From contig PTLN01000007.1 in assembly GCA_002938125.1 (NCBI GenBank), positions 1 through 33,196 of the forward strand: DNA of 33,196 bases. The letters run 5' to 3'. The position numbers were made by a program, and so were the translations under genes. Origin of the DNA: Alphaproteobacteria bacterium MarineAlpha2_Bin1 (GTDB taxonomy: Bacteria; Pseudomonadota; Alphaproteobacteria; SHVP01). Below, piece after piece: positions 23,072 to 33,175 of this stretch. Within the stretch, counting starts at the first letter, position 1, and every line of letters begins with the position of its first letter. Under the pieces are notes generated by a model. That model had not been told where the DNA came from, searched no databases, and saw only the letters and a program-made list of their open reading frames with translations.

Positions 23072-24280
23072 ATGAAAAAAAATAAAAATAAAACAAATGG
23101 GCCTATTCAAGGGATAAAAATTTTAGATATGTCTAGAGTGCTTGGTGGTCCATACTGTACTCAATTATTAGGCGATATGGGAGCGTCAATTATAAAATTA
23201 GAACCTCCACAAGGTGATGAAACTAGAGATTGGGGCCCTCCTTTCAAAAATGGTGAGGCCGCATATTTCATGGGAGTAAATAGAAATAAAGATAGCATAA
23301 GTCTTGATATTTCAAAACCAGTAGGTAAAAAAATACTATATAAACTTTTAGAAGATACTGACGTTTTAGTTGAAAATTTCAAACCAGGAACAATGGAAAA
23401 ATGGAATATTGGTTTTGATGAGCTAAAAAAAACTTTTCCTAAGTTAGTACATTGTAGAGTAAGTGGCTTTGGTTCGGGAGGTCCACTTGGAGGATTACCA
23501 GGATATGATGCTCTTCTTCAAGCAATGTGCGGTTGGTTTAGTGTAAATGGCGAACCTAAATCTGAAGGTGTAAGGATGGGCATACCCTTAATAGATCTTG
23601 GAACAGGACTTTTTGCCAGTAATGCAATACTTGCTGCTCTAATTGAAAGAGAAAAATCTGGAATAGGTCAATTTGTAGAAGTTACACTTTTTGATACTGG
23701 TATAGCACTTCAACACCCTCATGCAGCAAACTGGTTTGTATCAAAAAAACAACCAGAAAGAGTTGGAAATGCTCACACTAATATTGCTCCATATGATTCT
23801 TTTCCTACAAGGACTATCCCTATATACATGTCAGTTGGCAATGACAGACAATTTAAAATTCTTTGTGAAACCTTAGGAAATATTGACCTAGCTAGTGATG
23901 AAAGATTCTTAAATAATGCTCAAAGAGTAAAAAATAAATCTAAACTTAGAAATATTTTAATCAAACTACTATCTGAAAAGGATGGCTTAAAAATTTCAAA
24001 TAAACTCTTAAAATTAGGTGTGCCTGCTGGTCCAATACTTGATATGCAAGGAATTCTTAACCACGAGCATACTCAAAATCGAAATATGATAGTTAAAAAA
24101 GATAACTATTACGGTCTGGGTATTCCAATTAAATTTCAAAGAACACCCGGATCAATAAGAAAGAAACCTCCAACTTTTGCTGAAGATACAGAGAGAGTTT
24201 TTAATAGTGTAAATATAAGTAAAAAAGAAATTAGTGAGTTAATAAAGAAAAAAATAATTTTTACCAAAAGAAAAAAATAA
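23072..24280 (+). CDS. CaiB/BaiF-family (class III) CoA-transferase
   Basis: A 402-residue class III CoA-transferase. Family features: GIKILDMSRVLGGPYCTQLLGDMGASIIKLEPPQGDETRDWGPP at 14-57, NRNKDSISLDI, VENFKPGTMEKWNIG (100-114), and GLPGYDALLQAMCGW, where Asp146 is the expected catalytic aspartate. It moves CoA between carboxylic acids, probably activating a dicarboxylate or hydroxy acid in the same pathway as the lyase 1.5 kb upstream. Length is normal. It follows the isochorismatase-family gene by 20 bases and is convergent with the glutamine amidotransferase. Donor and acceptor acids cannot be told from sequence. Confidence 0.92.
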   Translation: MKKNKNKTNGPIQGIKILDMSRVLGGPYCTQLLGDMGASIIKLEPPQGDETRDWGPPFKNGEAAYFMGVNRNKDSISLDISKPVGKKILYKLLEDTDVLVENFKPGTMEKWNIGFDELKKTFPKLVHCRVSGFGSGGPLGGLPGYDALLQAMCGWFSVNGEPKSEGVRMGIPLIDLGTGLFASNAILAALIEREKSGIGQFVEVTLFDTGIALQHPHAANWFVSKKQPERVGNAHTNIAPYDSFPTRTIPIYMSVGNDRQFKILCETLGNIDLASDERFLNNAQRVKNKSKLRNILIKLLSEKDGLKISNKLLKLGVPAGPILDMQGILNHEHTQNRNMIVKKDNYYGLGIPIKFQRTPGSIRKKPPTFAEDTERVFNSVNISKKEISELIKKKIIFTKRKK

Positions 24281-24304
24281 AGAAATATATAAATTTTAAT
24301 AAAA

Positions 24305-25003
24305 CTATTTTTTTATAAATAAATTTTTTAATTGCAATTTAAGCCAATTTCTAACACTACTTTCATGCTTTACCGCAATTGACTCTAATTCGTTAACTGC
24401 TTGAACACCTCGGATGTTTCTGTTAATTGCAAATTTAGTCCACTTTTTCATCACATTGATAGTGAGTTCAGGGTGAAATTGAATAGCTAGAGTGTTCTCA
24501 TTGTATATGAAAGCTTGGTTTTTAAATTTATTGCCTGATGCAATTAAAGTAGCACCTGGTGGTATAGAAAAAGTATCTTTATGCCATTGATAAGCGTAAA
24601 AATTTTCTTTTTTTCCAAAAAAATTTACATATCCATTTTCAGGAAAAACAGGATAGTATCCCACTTCATGTATTTTTTTAGTATGAGGAAAAACATCACC
24701 ACCTATAGATTTAGCTATCAGTTGGGCCCCCAAACAAATTCCAAAAAGAGGAACATTATTATCTATAACTCGTTTTATCCAATCTAACTCAACTTTCAAA
24801 AATTTATATTTATTATTTTCATAAACACTCATTGGGCCTCCAAAAACAATAACTCCTCTATAATTATTAAAATTATCTGGAAGCTTTTCACCAGAACAAG
24901 GCCTAATAATTCTATAATTTAAACCAAGTTTTTTTATTTGGTTACCTATGCGCCGAACCCTAGAATGCGGCTGATGCAAGATACAAATTATGGTGTTTTT
25001 CAT
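24305..25003 (-). CDS. Class I glutamine amidotransferase-like protein
   Basis: A 232-residue stand-alone GATase1 domain. The nucleophile elbow is GICLGAQLIAKSIGG (Cys90), with His177 and Glu179 in AIQFHPELT completing the triad; VIVFGGPMSVYEN and YQWHKDTFSIP match the GMP-synthase-like subgroup. It would hydrolyse glutamine or a gamma-glutamyl compound; such stand-alone members include gamma-glutamyl-polyamine and other peptidases, so the target is open. The C-terminal region MKKWTKFAINRNIRGVQAVNELES is a helical extension. It is transcribed away from yggT and towards the CoA-transferase. Confidence 0.87.
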   Translation of the reverse strand: MKNTIICILHQPHSRVRRIGNQIKKLGLNYRIIRPCSGEKLPDNFNNYRGVIVFGGPMSVYENNKYKFLKVELDWIKRVIDNNVPLFGICLGAQLIAKSIGGDVFPHTKKIHEVGYYPVFPENGYVNFFGKKENFYAYQWHKDTFSIPPGATLIASGNKFKNQAFIYNENTLAIQFHPELTINVMKKWTKFAINRNIRGVQAVNELESIAVKHESSVRNWLKLQLKNLFIKK

Positions 25004-25097
25004 ATCAGTAAGATTATAAATAAATTAATTCAATAATATTTTTTTATGTATACTGGAATAAATAACATAATTTTACCTATTAAATATTAAAAAAGTA

Positions 25098-25123
25098 TTG
25101 TTTTTTTTCACTTCGTATATAAT
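25098..25123 (+). promoter_or_regulatory. Weak candidate promoter for yggT-folD
   Basis: A perfect TATAAT (25118-25123) lies 40 bases before yggT. The nearest -35-like TTGTTT (25098-25103) is only 14 bases away, so only the -10 is persuasive. The rest of the 159-base gap is AT-rich with no hairpin I could see. Confidence 0.3.
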
Positions 25124-25162
25124 TATATATCTATCAAAAATGTCTACCGATAAATTTAACTA

Positions 25163-25441
25163 ATGATAGCTTTTATTAACCTTATAGATTCAGTTATAAC
25201 ACTATATATATGGTGTATTATTATTTCATCAGTATTAAGCTGGCTTGTAGCCTTCAAGGTTGTCAATACAAACAATCAATTAGTATACACTATTGGTAAT
25301 TTCTTATTCAGAATAACCGACCCTTTACTTGGACCAATTAGGAGACTTCTACCAAACCTTGGTGGGGTTGATATATCCCCAGTACTACTAATTATTCTTT
25401 TAATCTTTATAAAAAATCTTATAATTGAGATCCTCATATGA
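25163..25441 (+). CDS. yggT: YggT-family membrane protein
   Basis: A 92-residue protein with two hydrophobic helices and the family hallmark ITDPLLGPIRRLLPNLGGVDISPVLLIILLIFI. It is a single-unit YggT, the short form common in alphaproteobacteria; the E. coli protein has two such units. The function is not well established; links to cell division and osmotic tolerance have been proposed for the family. Its stop overlaps the folD start by four bases (ATGA), so the two are translated together. Confidence 0.9.
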   Translation: MIAFINLIDSVITLYIWCIIISSVLSWLVAFKVVNTNNQLVYTIGNFLFRITDPLLGPIRRLLPNLGGVDISPVLLIILLIFIKNLIIEILI

Positions 25442-26361
25442 GTACTGACTCTATACTTAGATCTAAAATTATTGATGGAAAAAAAAGATCGCTTACAATT
25501 AGAGAATGGATAAAGAGTGAAATTCTTAAATTAAAAGAAAGTTATAATTTTATTCCTGGCCTTGCTGTAATTATTGTAGGCGATGATCCTGCAAGTCATA
25601 TTTACGTTAAAAACAAAGAAAAACAAAGTATTGAGTCTGGAATGAATTCATGGAAATATATTTTGCCATCTGATGTATCAGAAAAAGAAATTATTGAACA
25701 AATTAATAAACTTAATGAGGATAGTATGGTTGATGGAATACTTGTTCAACTTCCTTTACCTAAAACTAGCTCAGTATCAGAGAGAAATGTTATAAATGCA
25801 ATTTCTCCTGAAAAAGATGTTGATGGCCTTACCATCATTAACTCTGGGAAACTTGCTTGTGGTGAGGATGGTCTTTTCCCTGCAACACCCTCTGGGTGTA
25901 TTATTTTAATCAAAGAACTCTCTTTAAATTTAGCAGGAAAAAAAGCACTAGTTATTGGTCGATCAAATTTAGTTGGGAAGCCTATTGCTTCCATGCTGCT
26001 TAAAGAGAATTGTACGGTAACAATTGCTCATTCCAAAACAAAAAATTTAATTCAAGAATGTAAAAATGCTGATATAATTATAGCTGCTATTGGTATTCCA
26101 AATTTTGTTAAGGGAGACTGGGTAAAAAAAGATTCAATAATTATTGATGTTGGAATTAATAGGATTGATAATTTGGATAATCCAAAAAAAAGAATAGTAG
26201 GGGATGTGGATTATGAAGAAGCTATCAAAGTTTGTAAAGCTATTACTCCTGTACCTGGAGGTGTAGGTCCTATGACAATTGCTTGCTTACTTTTAAATAC
26301 ACTCAAGGCTTCATGTATTAGAAGAAATATAGAATCACCAATATATAATTTTACTGTTTAG
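25438..26361 (+). CDS. folD: Bifunctional methylenetetrahydrofolate dehydrogenase/cyclohydrolase
   Basis: A 307-residue FolD, slightly longer than the E. coli enzyme. It interconverts methylene-, methenyl- and formyl-tetrahydrofolate in the cytosol. The catalytic YVKNK motif is at 56-60 (Lys60), with [27 protein letters not shown], the NADP-binding [17 protein letters not shown], and [15 protein letters not shown] near the C-terminus. All functional motifs are intact. It overlaps yggT by four bases and its 3' end overlaps the convergent argG by 11 bases, showing how compact the genome is. Confidence 0.97.
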   Translation: MSTDSILRSKIIDGKKRSLTIREWIKSEILKLKESYNFIPGLAVIIVGDDPASHIYVKNKEKQSIESGMNSWKYILPSDVSEKEIIEQINKLNEDSMVDGILVQLPLPKTSSVSERNVINAISPEKDVDGLTIINSGKLACGEDGLFPATPSGCIILIKELSLNLAGKKALVIGRSNLVGKPIASMLLKENCTVTIAHSKTKNLIQECKNADIIIAAIGIPNFVKGDWVKKDSIIIDVGINRIDNLDNPKKRIVGDVDYEEAIKVCKAITPVPGGVGPMTIACLLLNTLKASCIRRNIESPIYNFTV

Positions 26362-27568
26362 AATAATTTCTTTTATTTAAAATTTTAAGCCTCAAAGCAT
26401 TAAGTTTGATAAAGCCTTCTGCATCTTGATGGTTATATACGTTGTCGTCTTCAAAAGTCACATGGGGTAAACTATATAAACTATCATCTGACTCTCTGCT
26501 GATGACGCCAACTGAACCTTTATAAAGTTTTAATTTTACGGAACCATTGACCCTTTCCTGAGATTTATCTATTGCAGCCTGTAACATCTCTCTTTCTGGA
26601 GACCACCAAAAACCATCATAAATTAAACTCGCATATTTAGGCATCAATTCATCTTTTAAATGAGCAGATGATCTATCAAGAGTGATAGACTCTATAGCTC
26701 TGTGACCTGATAAAAGTATTGTCCCTCCTGGAGTTTCATATACACCTCTGGACTTCATTCCTAGAAATCTATTTTCTACTAAATCAAGTCGACCTATTCC
26801 ATTTTTTTTTCCAAGTTTATTTAAAGTTTCAAGTAATTTTGCTGGAGATGATTTGACACCATCTACTGATACTAAATCTCCTTTTTCAAAAACTAATTCT
26901 GTGATAGTAGGATCATTGGAAGCACTTTCAGGTGATACAGTTCTCGAGAATACATATTCCTCAGGCTCTATGCTTGGGTCTTCAAGAACTTTTCCTTCAC
27001 TTGATGTATGTAAAATATTGGAGTCGACAGAAAATGGTGCTTCACCCATCTTATCTTTAGAGATTAGTATCTGATTCTTTTCGGCAAACTGAATCAATTT
27101 ACTTCTTGATGTAAGATCCCAGGTTCGCCAAGGAGCTATGACCTGAATTTCCGGATTAAGAGCATAATAGCTTAATTCAAAGCGAATCTGGTCATTACCT
27201 TTTCCTGTTGCGCCGTGAGAAACAGCGTCTGCTCCCGTTTCTTTAGCTATTTCTATCTGACGTTTGGCTATCAACGGTCTTGCTATAGCTGTACCTAGAA
27301 GATATTGCCCCTCATATAAAGTATTAGCTCTGAACATTGGGAAAACATATTCTGATACAAATTCTTCTTTAAGATCTTCAGTAAAAATTTCTTTAACACC
27401 TAATGAAAGCGCCTTTTTTTTAGCTTCATCTAGCTCAGCTCCTTGACCTAAGTCAGCAGTAAAAGTTACTATTTCACAATCATAATTTTCTTGTAACCAC
27501 TTTACTATTACTGAGGTATCAAGACCTCCCGAATAAGCCAAAACAACTTTATTTATTTTAATATTCAT
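26351..27568 (-). CDS. argG: Argininosuccinate synthase
   Basis: A 405-residue ArgG joining citrulline and aspartate with ATP in arginine synthesis. The N-terminal PP-loop [17 protein letters not shown] is clear, followed by [35 protein letters not shown] (citrulline/aspartate site) and [12 protein letters not shown]. Length and motifs are typical of the type-I enzyme. It is the last gene of the minus-strand run aacS, RNA methyltransferase, ialB-like, rlmN, argG; the rlmN-argG gap is 44 bases. The 3' end overlaps the convergent folD by 11 bases. Confidence 0.98.
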   Translation of the reverse strand: MNIKINKVVLAYSGGLDTSVIVKWLQENYDCEIVTFTADLGQGAELDEAKKKALSLGVKEIFTEDLKEEFVSEYVFPMFRANTLYEGQYLLGTAIARPLIAKRQIEIAKETGADAVSHGATGKGNDQIRFELSYYALNPEIQVIAPWRTWDLTSRSKLIQFAEKNQILISKDKMGEAPFSVDSNILHTSSEGKVLEDPSIEPEEYVFSRTVSPESASNDPTITELVFEKGDLVSVDGVKSSPAKLLETLNKLGKKNGIGRLDLVENRFLGMKSRGVYETPGGTILLSGHRAIESITLDRSSAHLKDELMPKYASLIYDGFWWSPEREMLQAAIDKSQERVNGSVKLKLYKGSVGVISRESDDSLYSLPHVTFEDDNVYNHQDAEGFIKLNALRLKILNKRNYSKQ

Positions 27569-27612
27569 AGTATTTTCTAAAATTAATGTTCTTAAATTAT
27601 TTATAATATATT

Positions 27613-28707
27613 TTATATATTTATACTACCCTGTTCACGCTTGTTCTTCCTTTTACTATCACTTATAAGTTGACCACAAGCAGCCATTATATCTCTTCCC
27701 CTTGGTTTTCTGATTGGAGAAGAATAACCTGCATTATTTATAATTTCAGAGAAGGCTCTAATTTTTTTTTGATCTGAACATTGATATTTATTGAATGGCC
27801 AAGGATTAAATGGAATTAAATTGACTTTAGCTGGAATTCCAGAAATTATCCTGCATAACTCTCTCGCATCAGAAACAGAATCATTTATATCTTTGAGCAT
27901 AACGTACTCAAAAGTTATTTTTCTTGAACTGTTAAATTGAGCATATTTTTTTAAAGAGTGAAGTAACTCTTTAATAGGGTACTTTTTGTTTATTGGAACA
28001 AGCTGGTTTCTTATATCATCTTTTACTGCATGAAGAGATATAGCTAAACTTATTCCTATCTCTTCTCCTAATCTATCTATCATTGGAACAATGCCTGCAG
28101 TTGAGAGAGTTATTTTTCTTCTAGAAAAATTAATTCCTTCTGGATCAATAAGTATTTTAATAGCCTTCGATACTTCCTCGTAATTGTATAAAGGTTCTCC
28201 CATACCCATTAAAATTACGTTGCTCAATTTTCTGTTTTCATTTTTTTTTTGCCAATCATTTAGTTTATCTTTAGCTAAAAAAACCTGAGTAAGTATCTCT
28301 GAAGCTGTTAGATTTCTTACCAATGGCATTGTACCAGTATGACAGAAACTACATTTGAGTGTACAACCGACCTGGGATGAAATACATAACGATCCTCTAT
28401 TTTTTTCAGGAATATATACTGTTTCTATTTCGTTTTTATCTCTTAAACATAACAACCACTTTTTTGTACCATCTTTGGAAACTAATTCTTTTTTTATTTC
28501 AACCCTTTCTAATGTAAAATGTTTATTCAATTCTTCTCTAAAATTTTTTGAAATTGTTGTTATTTTATCAATCTGTTGAAAACCGCGATAGTAGATGCCG
28601 TGAAAAATTTGTGCTGTTCGCATTTTCAAATGATTCTCACTTATACCGTATGATAGTAGCAAATCACCAATGTCATTCCTACTATACCCTATGAGAGATT
28701 TTTTCAT
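27613..28707 (-). CDS. rlmN: 23S rRNA/tRNA adenine-C2 methyltransferase
   Basis: A 364-residue radical-SAM enzyme that methylates A2503 of 23S rRNA and A37 of some tRNAs. The 4Fe-4S motif CTLKCSFC gives Cys115, Cys119 and Cys122; Cys108 (LCISSQVG) and the methyl-carrying Cys344 (MAACGQL) match the two conserved cysteines of E. coli Rlm[15 protein letters not shown] and [22 protein letters not shown] are also typical. It sits 27 bases after the IalB-family gene and before argG, an arrangement seen in other alphaproteobacteria. Confidence 0.97.
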   Translation of the reverse strand: MKKSLIGYSRNDIGDLLLSYGISENHLKMRTAQIFHGIYYRGFQQIDKITTISKNFREELNKHFTLERVEIKKELVSKDGTKKWLLCLRDKNEIETVYIPEKNRGSLCISSQVGCTLKCSFCHTGTMPLVRNLTASEILTQVFLAKDKLNDWQKKNENRKLSNVILMGMGEPLYNYEEVSKAIKILIDPEGINFSRRKITLSTAGIVPMIDRLGEEIGISLAISLHAVKDDIRNQLVPINKKYPIKELLHSLKKYAQFNSSRKITFEYVMLKDINDSVSDARELCRIISGIPAKVNLIPFNPWPFNKYQCSDQKKIRAFSEIINNAGYSSPIRKPRGRDIMAACGQLISDSKRKNKREQGSINI

Positions 28708-28734
28708 TTTAAACCTTAATTATAAAAACAAGCT

Positions 28735-29271
28735 CTATTTGCAAGTTCGGTTGATAACGTTATGGGCAGAAGTAAAACCTAGGAGAGAGTATATATCTTT
28801 AGTTTTGGTTCCTCTCGATGAAACGCCATTTATTATAAGCTGATTACCTGATCTCATTGCTTGCACTAATTTTTTATCAGTCTTTGAATCTCGAGCCCAG
28901 GCAGTTTTTTCATCTGTGAACAGCCTAAAATTCTTTCCATCTATTGAAGCTATTACTTCAGATTTTTTCTTAAATGGATATCCAACATATACACTTACTT
29001 CATCTCTAGTACCAAAAGAAGGCCTATGAGTAACAAGAATATAGATATCTCCTCTATTAACTCCCTTTGGTTTTGAGCTCCATTTTGTAGGAGAAGAAGA
29101 TATGAAACATACAAGTTTTCCTTTTTCTTTATATTTCAGAGCTATCCAAGACTTATATTCTCCTATTATTTTTGGAGACGTCTGAGAGTTGGCCATATTA
29201 GTAAAAATAAAAGCATTACAAAAAGAGCCTATGAATAATATGGCCCAAAATAAATATCTCATTAAAATCAT
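28735..29271 (-). CDS. Invasion-associated locus B (IalB) family periplasmic protein
   Basis: A 178-residue secreted protein. After a signal peptide (RYLFWAILFIGSFCNAFIF) the mature part shows the IalB-type beta-rich pattern: YKSWIALKYKEKGKLVCFISSSPTKWSSKPKGVNRGDIYILVTHRP, then VGYPFKKKSEVIASIDGKNFRLFTDEKTAWARD, and GFTSAHNVINRTCK with a terminal Cys. The name comes from Bartonella, where IalB affects erythrocyte invasion; free-living alphaproteobacteria carry it widely and it should not be read as virulence. Cellular role unknown. It lies directly upstream of rlmN. Confidence 0.88.
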   Translation of the reverse strand: MILMRYLFWAILFIGSFCNAFIFTNMANSQTSPKIIGEYKSWIALKYKEKGKLVCFISSSPTKWSSKPKGVNRGDIYILVTHRPSFGTRDEVSVYVGYPFKKKSEVIASIDGKNFRLFTDEKTAWARDSKTDKKLVQAMRSGNQLIINGVSSRGTKTKDIYSLLGFTSAHNVINRTCK

Positions 29272-29306
29272 AACTTATATTACTCAATTACATAAATATT
29301 AATAAA

Positions 29307-29786
29307 CTACCTATAATTTTGATTAAAAACAACTGGTCTCGGTTTATATTGCCCCATACTAATGACTCTATCATACATTACTATAGCACCAGCCATTGCC
29401 AAATTTATACAAAATTTTGTCGGAATTTTAACGGTATATTTACAACTAGAGATAATATTTTTTGATAAATTTCCTTTCTCAGGACCTAAAATATAAATAG
29501 CTTTTTGTGGATGCCTAAATTTTGGTAATTCAATTGAATCTTCAGTTAACTCAATACCTATAAGTATTGAACCTTCTGGGATCAAAAAATCAGAAAACTT
29601 GTTATAATTGTAAATTGGCATATGGACTATAGATTTTGAAGTATTTGATTTAGCTAAACTTGGAGAATACCGGCCTCCTATTGTAAATACAAAACTTGCA
29701 CCAAATGCATGCGCTGACCTAAATAGGTTTCCAGCATTCATTTGTTTGCTGAGACTCTCGACCCCTATAGCAAAAAAACCTCGCAT
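29307..29786 (-). CDS. SpoU/TrmH-family (SPOUT) RNA methyltransferase
   Basis: A compact 159-residue SPOUT methyltransferase. Motif 1 is NAGNLFRSAHAFGASFVFTIGG, motif 2 is AIYILGPEKGNLSKNII, and motif 3 is KIPTKFCINLAMAGAIVMYDR, which together form the SAM-binding trefoil knot. It lacks an N-terminal substrate-binding extension, as in TrmL-size enzymes. It would 2'-O-methylate a tRNA or rRNA ribose; which nucleotide cannot be assigned. Situated between aacS and the ialB-like gene on the same strand, with about 35-base gaps on both sides. Confidence 0.87.
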   Translation of the reverse strand: MRGFFAIGVESLSKQMNAGNLFRSAHAFGASFVFTIGGRYSPSLAKSNTSKSIVHMPIYNYNKFSDFLIPEGSILIGIELTEDSIELPKFRHPQKAIYILGPEKGNLSKNIISSCKYTVKIPTKFCINLAMAGAIVMYDRVISMGQYKPRPVVFNQNYR

Positions 29787-29821
29787 ACCTGTCCTTAACT
29801 ATTTCTTTAAATTTATAATAT

Positions 29822-31783
29822 TTAGCGCTCTAATTGTTTTAAATTTTTAAAATAATTCAATGCTTGAGGGTTAGATAAAGCCTCTTTATTTTTTACTGGC
29901 CTGTTATGAATAACTTCTCTCACTGCTAATTCAGTAATTTTACCTGAAATGGTCCTAGGAATATCCTCAACAGATATTACTTTTGCAGGGACATGCCTAG
30001 GGGAGGTATTAATTTTTATTTTATTTTTTATATCTTCTATAAATTGATCGTCTAATTTTTCTCCAGGGACCATTTTTACAAATAATATTATTCGAATATC
30101 ATCATTCCATTCTTGTGAAACACAAATAGCTTCAGAAATTTCTTTGTAACTTTCTACTTGTCTATAAATTTCAGCTGTCCCAATTCTAACACCACCTGGA
30201 TTAAGAATTGCATCAGACCTTCCATAAATAACCATTCCGTTATTTTTAGTAATCTCCGAATAGTCACCATGAGTCCAGATACCTGGGAATTTTTTAAAGT
30301 AAGCCTCTAAATATTTCTCATTATTTTTATCATCCCAAAAACCAATTGGCATAGATGGGAAAGATTCAATACAAACCAACTCTCCTTTTTCACCTACAAT
30401 TTCTTGAGCGTCTTCATTATATACTCTAACCTTCATTCCAATAGCCTTAGATTGTATTTCACCTCTCCAAACTGGTTTAACAGACAAACCTGACGCAAAA
30501 CAAGCTATTATATCTGTACCACCGGATATAGATGATAAACGAACATTATTTTTAACTTTTTCATAAATATAATCAAATGAATCAGGTGATAAGGGAGAAC
30601 CTGTTGATAAGATAGTTCTTAAAGAATCTAGCTTAAAGGTTTTATTTAAAATTATTTCTTCCTTCGAGCATGCATCAATAAATTTAGCCGATGTACCAAA
30701 AATATTTACATTATATTTCTCAATTAAACCCCAGAGCCTCTCAAAATTAGGGTAAAAAGGTGAGCCATCATACAAAATTAAAGTTGCCTTGCGTGATAAA
30801 GCTGAAACGACCCAATTCCACATCATCCAACCACATGTTGTAAAATAAAAAATTTTATCACCTTCTTTAAGGTCCGTGTGAAAAATATGTTCCTTATTAT
30901 GCTGTAATAAAGTTCCACCAATACTGTGAATTATACATTTTGGTATACCTGTTGTACCTGAGGAATACATAATATATAAGGGGTCATTAAATTTCATATG
31001 TTTGAACGTTATATTTGCTTGAGAAAAATTTTTTACATAGTTATTCCATGAAATAGATTTTTTTAGAGTAACTGTTTGCTCCTCTTTTGAATTGTATGGA
31101 ACAATTACTACTCTCTTTAGTGATTCAAGTTCACTTATTATTTTTTCTATTTTTGATAAACAATCAAATCTCCTACCATTATAAAAATAATTACTGCAAG
31201 CGACTAATACAGAAGGCTCAATTTGGCCAAATCTATCTTTTACTCCTTGAACGCCGAAATCAGGTGAGCATGAAGACCATATTGCACCCAAGCTTGTAGC
31301 AGCTAACATAGCAATAATAGTTTCAGGCATATTAGGCATATAAGCGACAACTCTATCTCCTTCTTTAATACCATCTGCTTTTAGAGCTTGGGCAAATATT
31401 GAAACTTGATGACGTAACATAATCCATGAAATTTTTTTTGTAGTTTGATCTTCACCTTCAAAAATTATTGCATCCGTGTCGTCTTCTCCAATCATTAGAT
31501 TTTCAGCAAAATTTAATTGTGCATCTGGAAACCATTTAGCACCTGGCATTAAATGCCTGTCCTCTACAATTTTTTTTCCTCTAGTTTTGGAAATAATTTG
31601 GCTGAAATCCCAAAGAGATTCATAAAATTCTTCAGGATTTTTTTCAGCCCAACAAAAAAGACCTTCGTAATTTTCTAATATCACTCCCTTTGGAATTAGG
31701 TAAGAAATAAATTTATTTATATTACTTTTTTTAATATCTTCTTCACTAGGGGACCATAATGGTATATTTTCTGATTTATCCAT
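29822..31783 (-). CDS. aacS: Acetoacetyl-CoA synthetase
   Basis: A 653-residue adenylate-forming acid-CoA ligase of the acetoacetate subgroup. It opens with PLWSPSEEDIKKSNINKFISYL, carries GAKWFPDAQLNFAENLM, the P-loop-like YSSGTTGIPKCIIHS, YFTTCGWMMWNWVVSAL, and a C-terminal AMP-binding domain with THGDYSEIT, YGRSDAILNPGGVRIGTAEIY and the terminal acylation Lys in RTISGKITELAVREV. It activates acetoacetate to acetoacetyl-CoA using ATP in the cytosol, feeding ketone bodies or PHB breakdown products into metabolism. It is divergent from the EamA transporter with 39 bases between. Confidence 0.95.
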   Translation of the reverse strand: MDKSENIPLWSPSEEDIKKSNINKFISYLIPKGVILENYEGLFCWAEKNPEEFYESLWDFSQIISKTRGKKIVEDRHLMPGAKWFPDAQLNFAENLMIGEDDTDAIIFEGEDQTTKKISWIMLRHQVSIFAQALKADGIKEGDRVVAYMPNMPETIIAMLAATSLGAIWSSCSPDFGVQGVKDRFGQIEPSVLVACSNYFYNGRRFDCLSKIEKIISELESLKRVVIVPYNSKEEQTVTLKKSISWNNYVKNFSQANITFKHMKFNDPLYIMYSSGTTGIPKCIIHSIGGTLLQHNKEHIFHTDLKEGDKIFYFTTCGWMMWNWVVSALSRKATLILYDGSPFYPNFERLWGLIEKYNVNIFGTSAKFIDACSKEEIILNKTFKLDSLRTILSTGSPLSPDSFDYIYEKVKNNVRLSSISGGTDIIACFASGLSVKPVWRGEIQSKAIGMKVRVYNEDAQEIVGEKGELVCIESFPSMPIGFWDDKNNEKYLEAYFKKFPGIWTHGDYSEITKNNGMVIYGRSDAILNPGGVRIGTAEIYRQVESYKEISEAICVSQEWNDDIRIILFVKMVPGEKLDDQFIEDIKNKIKINTSPRHVPAKVISVEDIPRTISGKITELAVREVIHNRPVKNKEALSNPQALNYFKNLKQLER

Positions 31784-31822
31784 TTATTTACTCTTAAAAA
31801 CATTTAGCTCTATCTTAAATTA

Positions 31823-32683
31823 ATGAGAATAAAAATAAACATATTTTTAGTTGCAACTTTATTAATGTTGGGATCTGCCCTACTCTTTACAATAATGATT
31901 GCTGCTATTCGATTAGCATCTGAGGAAGTAAATGCATTTGTAATTGTATTTTACCGCAATCTTTTTGGGTTTATAATTGTTGGCCCAATATTATATAAAA
32001 ATGGCTTTAATTTATTAAAAACAAAAAAATTAAAAATCTTTTTTTTAAGATCATTTGTGGGTATTCTAGCCATGTTTACTTGGTTTCATGGAGTAATTTA
32101 TACACCCTTAGCTGAGGCAGTGGCTCTAAATTTTACAATGCCGCTATTTGTGATAATAGTTGCAGCTTTTGCTTTAACAGAGAAAATAAGATGGAGGAGA
32201 TGGTTAGCAACTTTTATAGGTTTTGGTGGCACATTAGTAGTTTTAAAACCTGGTTTCGAAGTAATTACTTTTGGTCATCTAGAAATTCTTTTATCTTCAC
32301 TGTTTATGGCTATTGCATTTATACTTGTAAAAAAATTATCTTTAACAGAACCAACAAACAGAATTGTAGTATACATGCTTCTTATTAACACACCTATTGC
32401 CTTTATTCCTGCATTATTTTTTTGGGAATGGCCATCTCTTTATATATTAATGATTCTAATATTAATCGGTGTATCTGGGACCCTTGCTCATTTTATGTTT
32501 ACCAAGTCAGTTTCACTAGTCGAAATAACTTCAATAATACCAATTGACTTTTCAAGATTACCAATGACAGCAATAATAGCGTATGTTTTTTTTCTCGAAA
32601 GACCTACTTTAGATACTTTTATTGGAGGACTAATTATTTTTGTAAGCACAATATATATTCTCCACCGAGAAATAAAAAAATAA
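31823..32683 (+). CDS. EamA-family (DMT superfamily) transporter
   Basis: A 286-residue inner-membrane protein with about ten hydrophobic helices in two EamA repeats. The first repeat has FVIVFYRNLFGFIIVGPILY and LAEAVALNFTMPLFVIIVAAFALTEKIRWRRWLATFIGFGGTLVVLKPG. The second ends SIIPIDFSRLPMTAIIAYVFFLERPTLDTFIGGLIIF. Family members export amino acids, metabolites or precursors; the substrate here is unknown. The next gene, a protein tyrosine phosphatase, begins nine bases after its stop, so the two are likely co-transcribed. Confidence 0.9.
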   Translation: MRIKINIFLVATLLMLGSALLFTIMIAAIRLASEEVNAFVIVFYRNLFGFIIVGPILYKNGFNLLKTKKLKIFFLRSFVGILAMFTWFHGVIYTPLAEAVALNFTMPLFVIIVAAFALTEKIRWRRWLATFIGFGGTLVVLKPGFEVITFGHLEILLSSLFMAIAFILVKKLSLTEPTNRIVVYMLLINTPIAFIPALFFWEWPSLYILMILILIGVSGTLAHFMFTKSVSLVEITSIIPIDFSRLPMTAIIAYVFFLERPTLDTFIGGLIIFVSTIYILHREIKK

Positions 32684-32692
32684 TTTAATTCT

Positions 32693-33175
32693 ATGACAAA
32701 AAAAATTAATATTTTATTTCTATGTACTGGAAATATTTGTCGTTCACCTACAGCTGAAGGAATATTCAGAAAAAAAGTTGAAGAAGAAAATATTGAGAAA
32801 TTTTTTTTTATTGACTCTGCAGGTACACATGGTTACCACGATGGAGAAGCACCTGATTTACGCTCGCAAAAAGAATGCAGAAAAAATAATATAGATTTGT
32901 CCAAAATAAAATCACGTAAATTAAATAATGAAGATATAAAAAATTTTGATTACATCATAGCGATGGATAGAAATCATTATAATTTTATAATGAAAAAAAA
33001 ACAAAAAGTAAATTGCAGTTTACTTATGACTTATGCAAAAAAAACTAATATAACTGATGTCCCAGATCCTTATTACGGAAGTGAAAAAAATTTTTTTGAA
33101 ACATTCAAAATAATTAATGATGGAATAGTAGGATTAATAAAGGAATTAAAAAAAATACATCATATTGAAGGTTAG
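32693..33175 (+). CDS. Low-molecular-weight protein tyrosine phosphatase
   Basis: A 160-residue cytosolic phosphatase. The P-loop CTGNICRS gives nucleophile Cys11 and Arg17 (C-x5-R) at the N-terminus, and the general acid is Asp125 in DVPDPYYG. FFFIDSAGTHGYHDGEAPDLRSQKECRKNNIDLS is the usual family middle. It would remove phosphate from tyrosine residues, or act as an arsenate-reductase-like relative; the DP loop and TGNICRS favour phosphatase. No tyrosine kinase or exopolysaccharide gene is adjacent. The remaining 21 bases of the window show no gene start. Confidence 0.93.
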   Translation: MTKKINILFLCTGNICRSPTAEGIFRKKVEEENIEKFFFIDSAGTHGYHDGEAPDLRSQKECRKNNIDLSKIKSRKLNNEDIKNFDYIIAMDRNHYNFIMKKKQKVNCSLLMTYAKKTNITDVPDPYYGSEKNFFETFKIINDGIVGLIKELKKIHHIEG

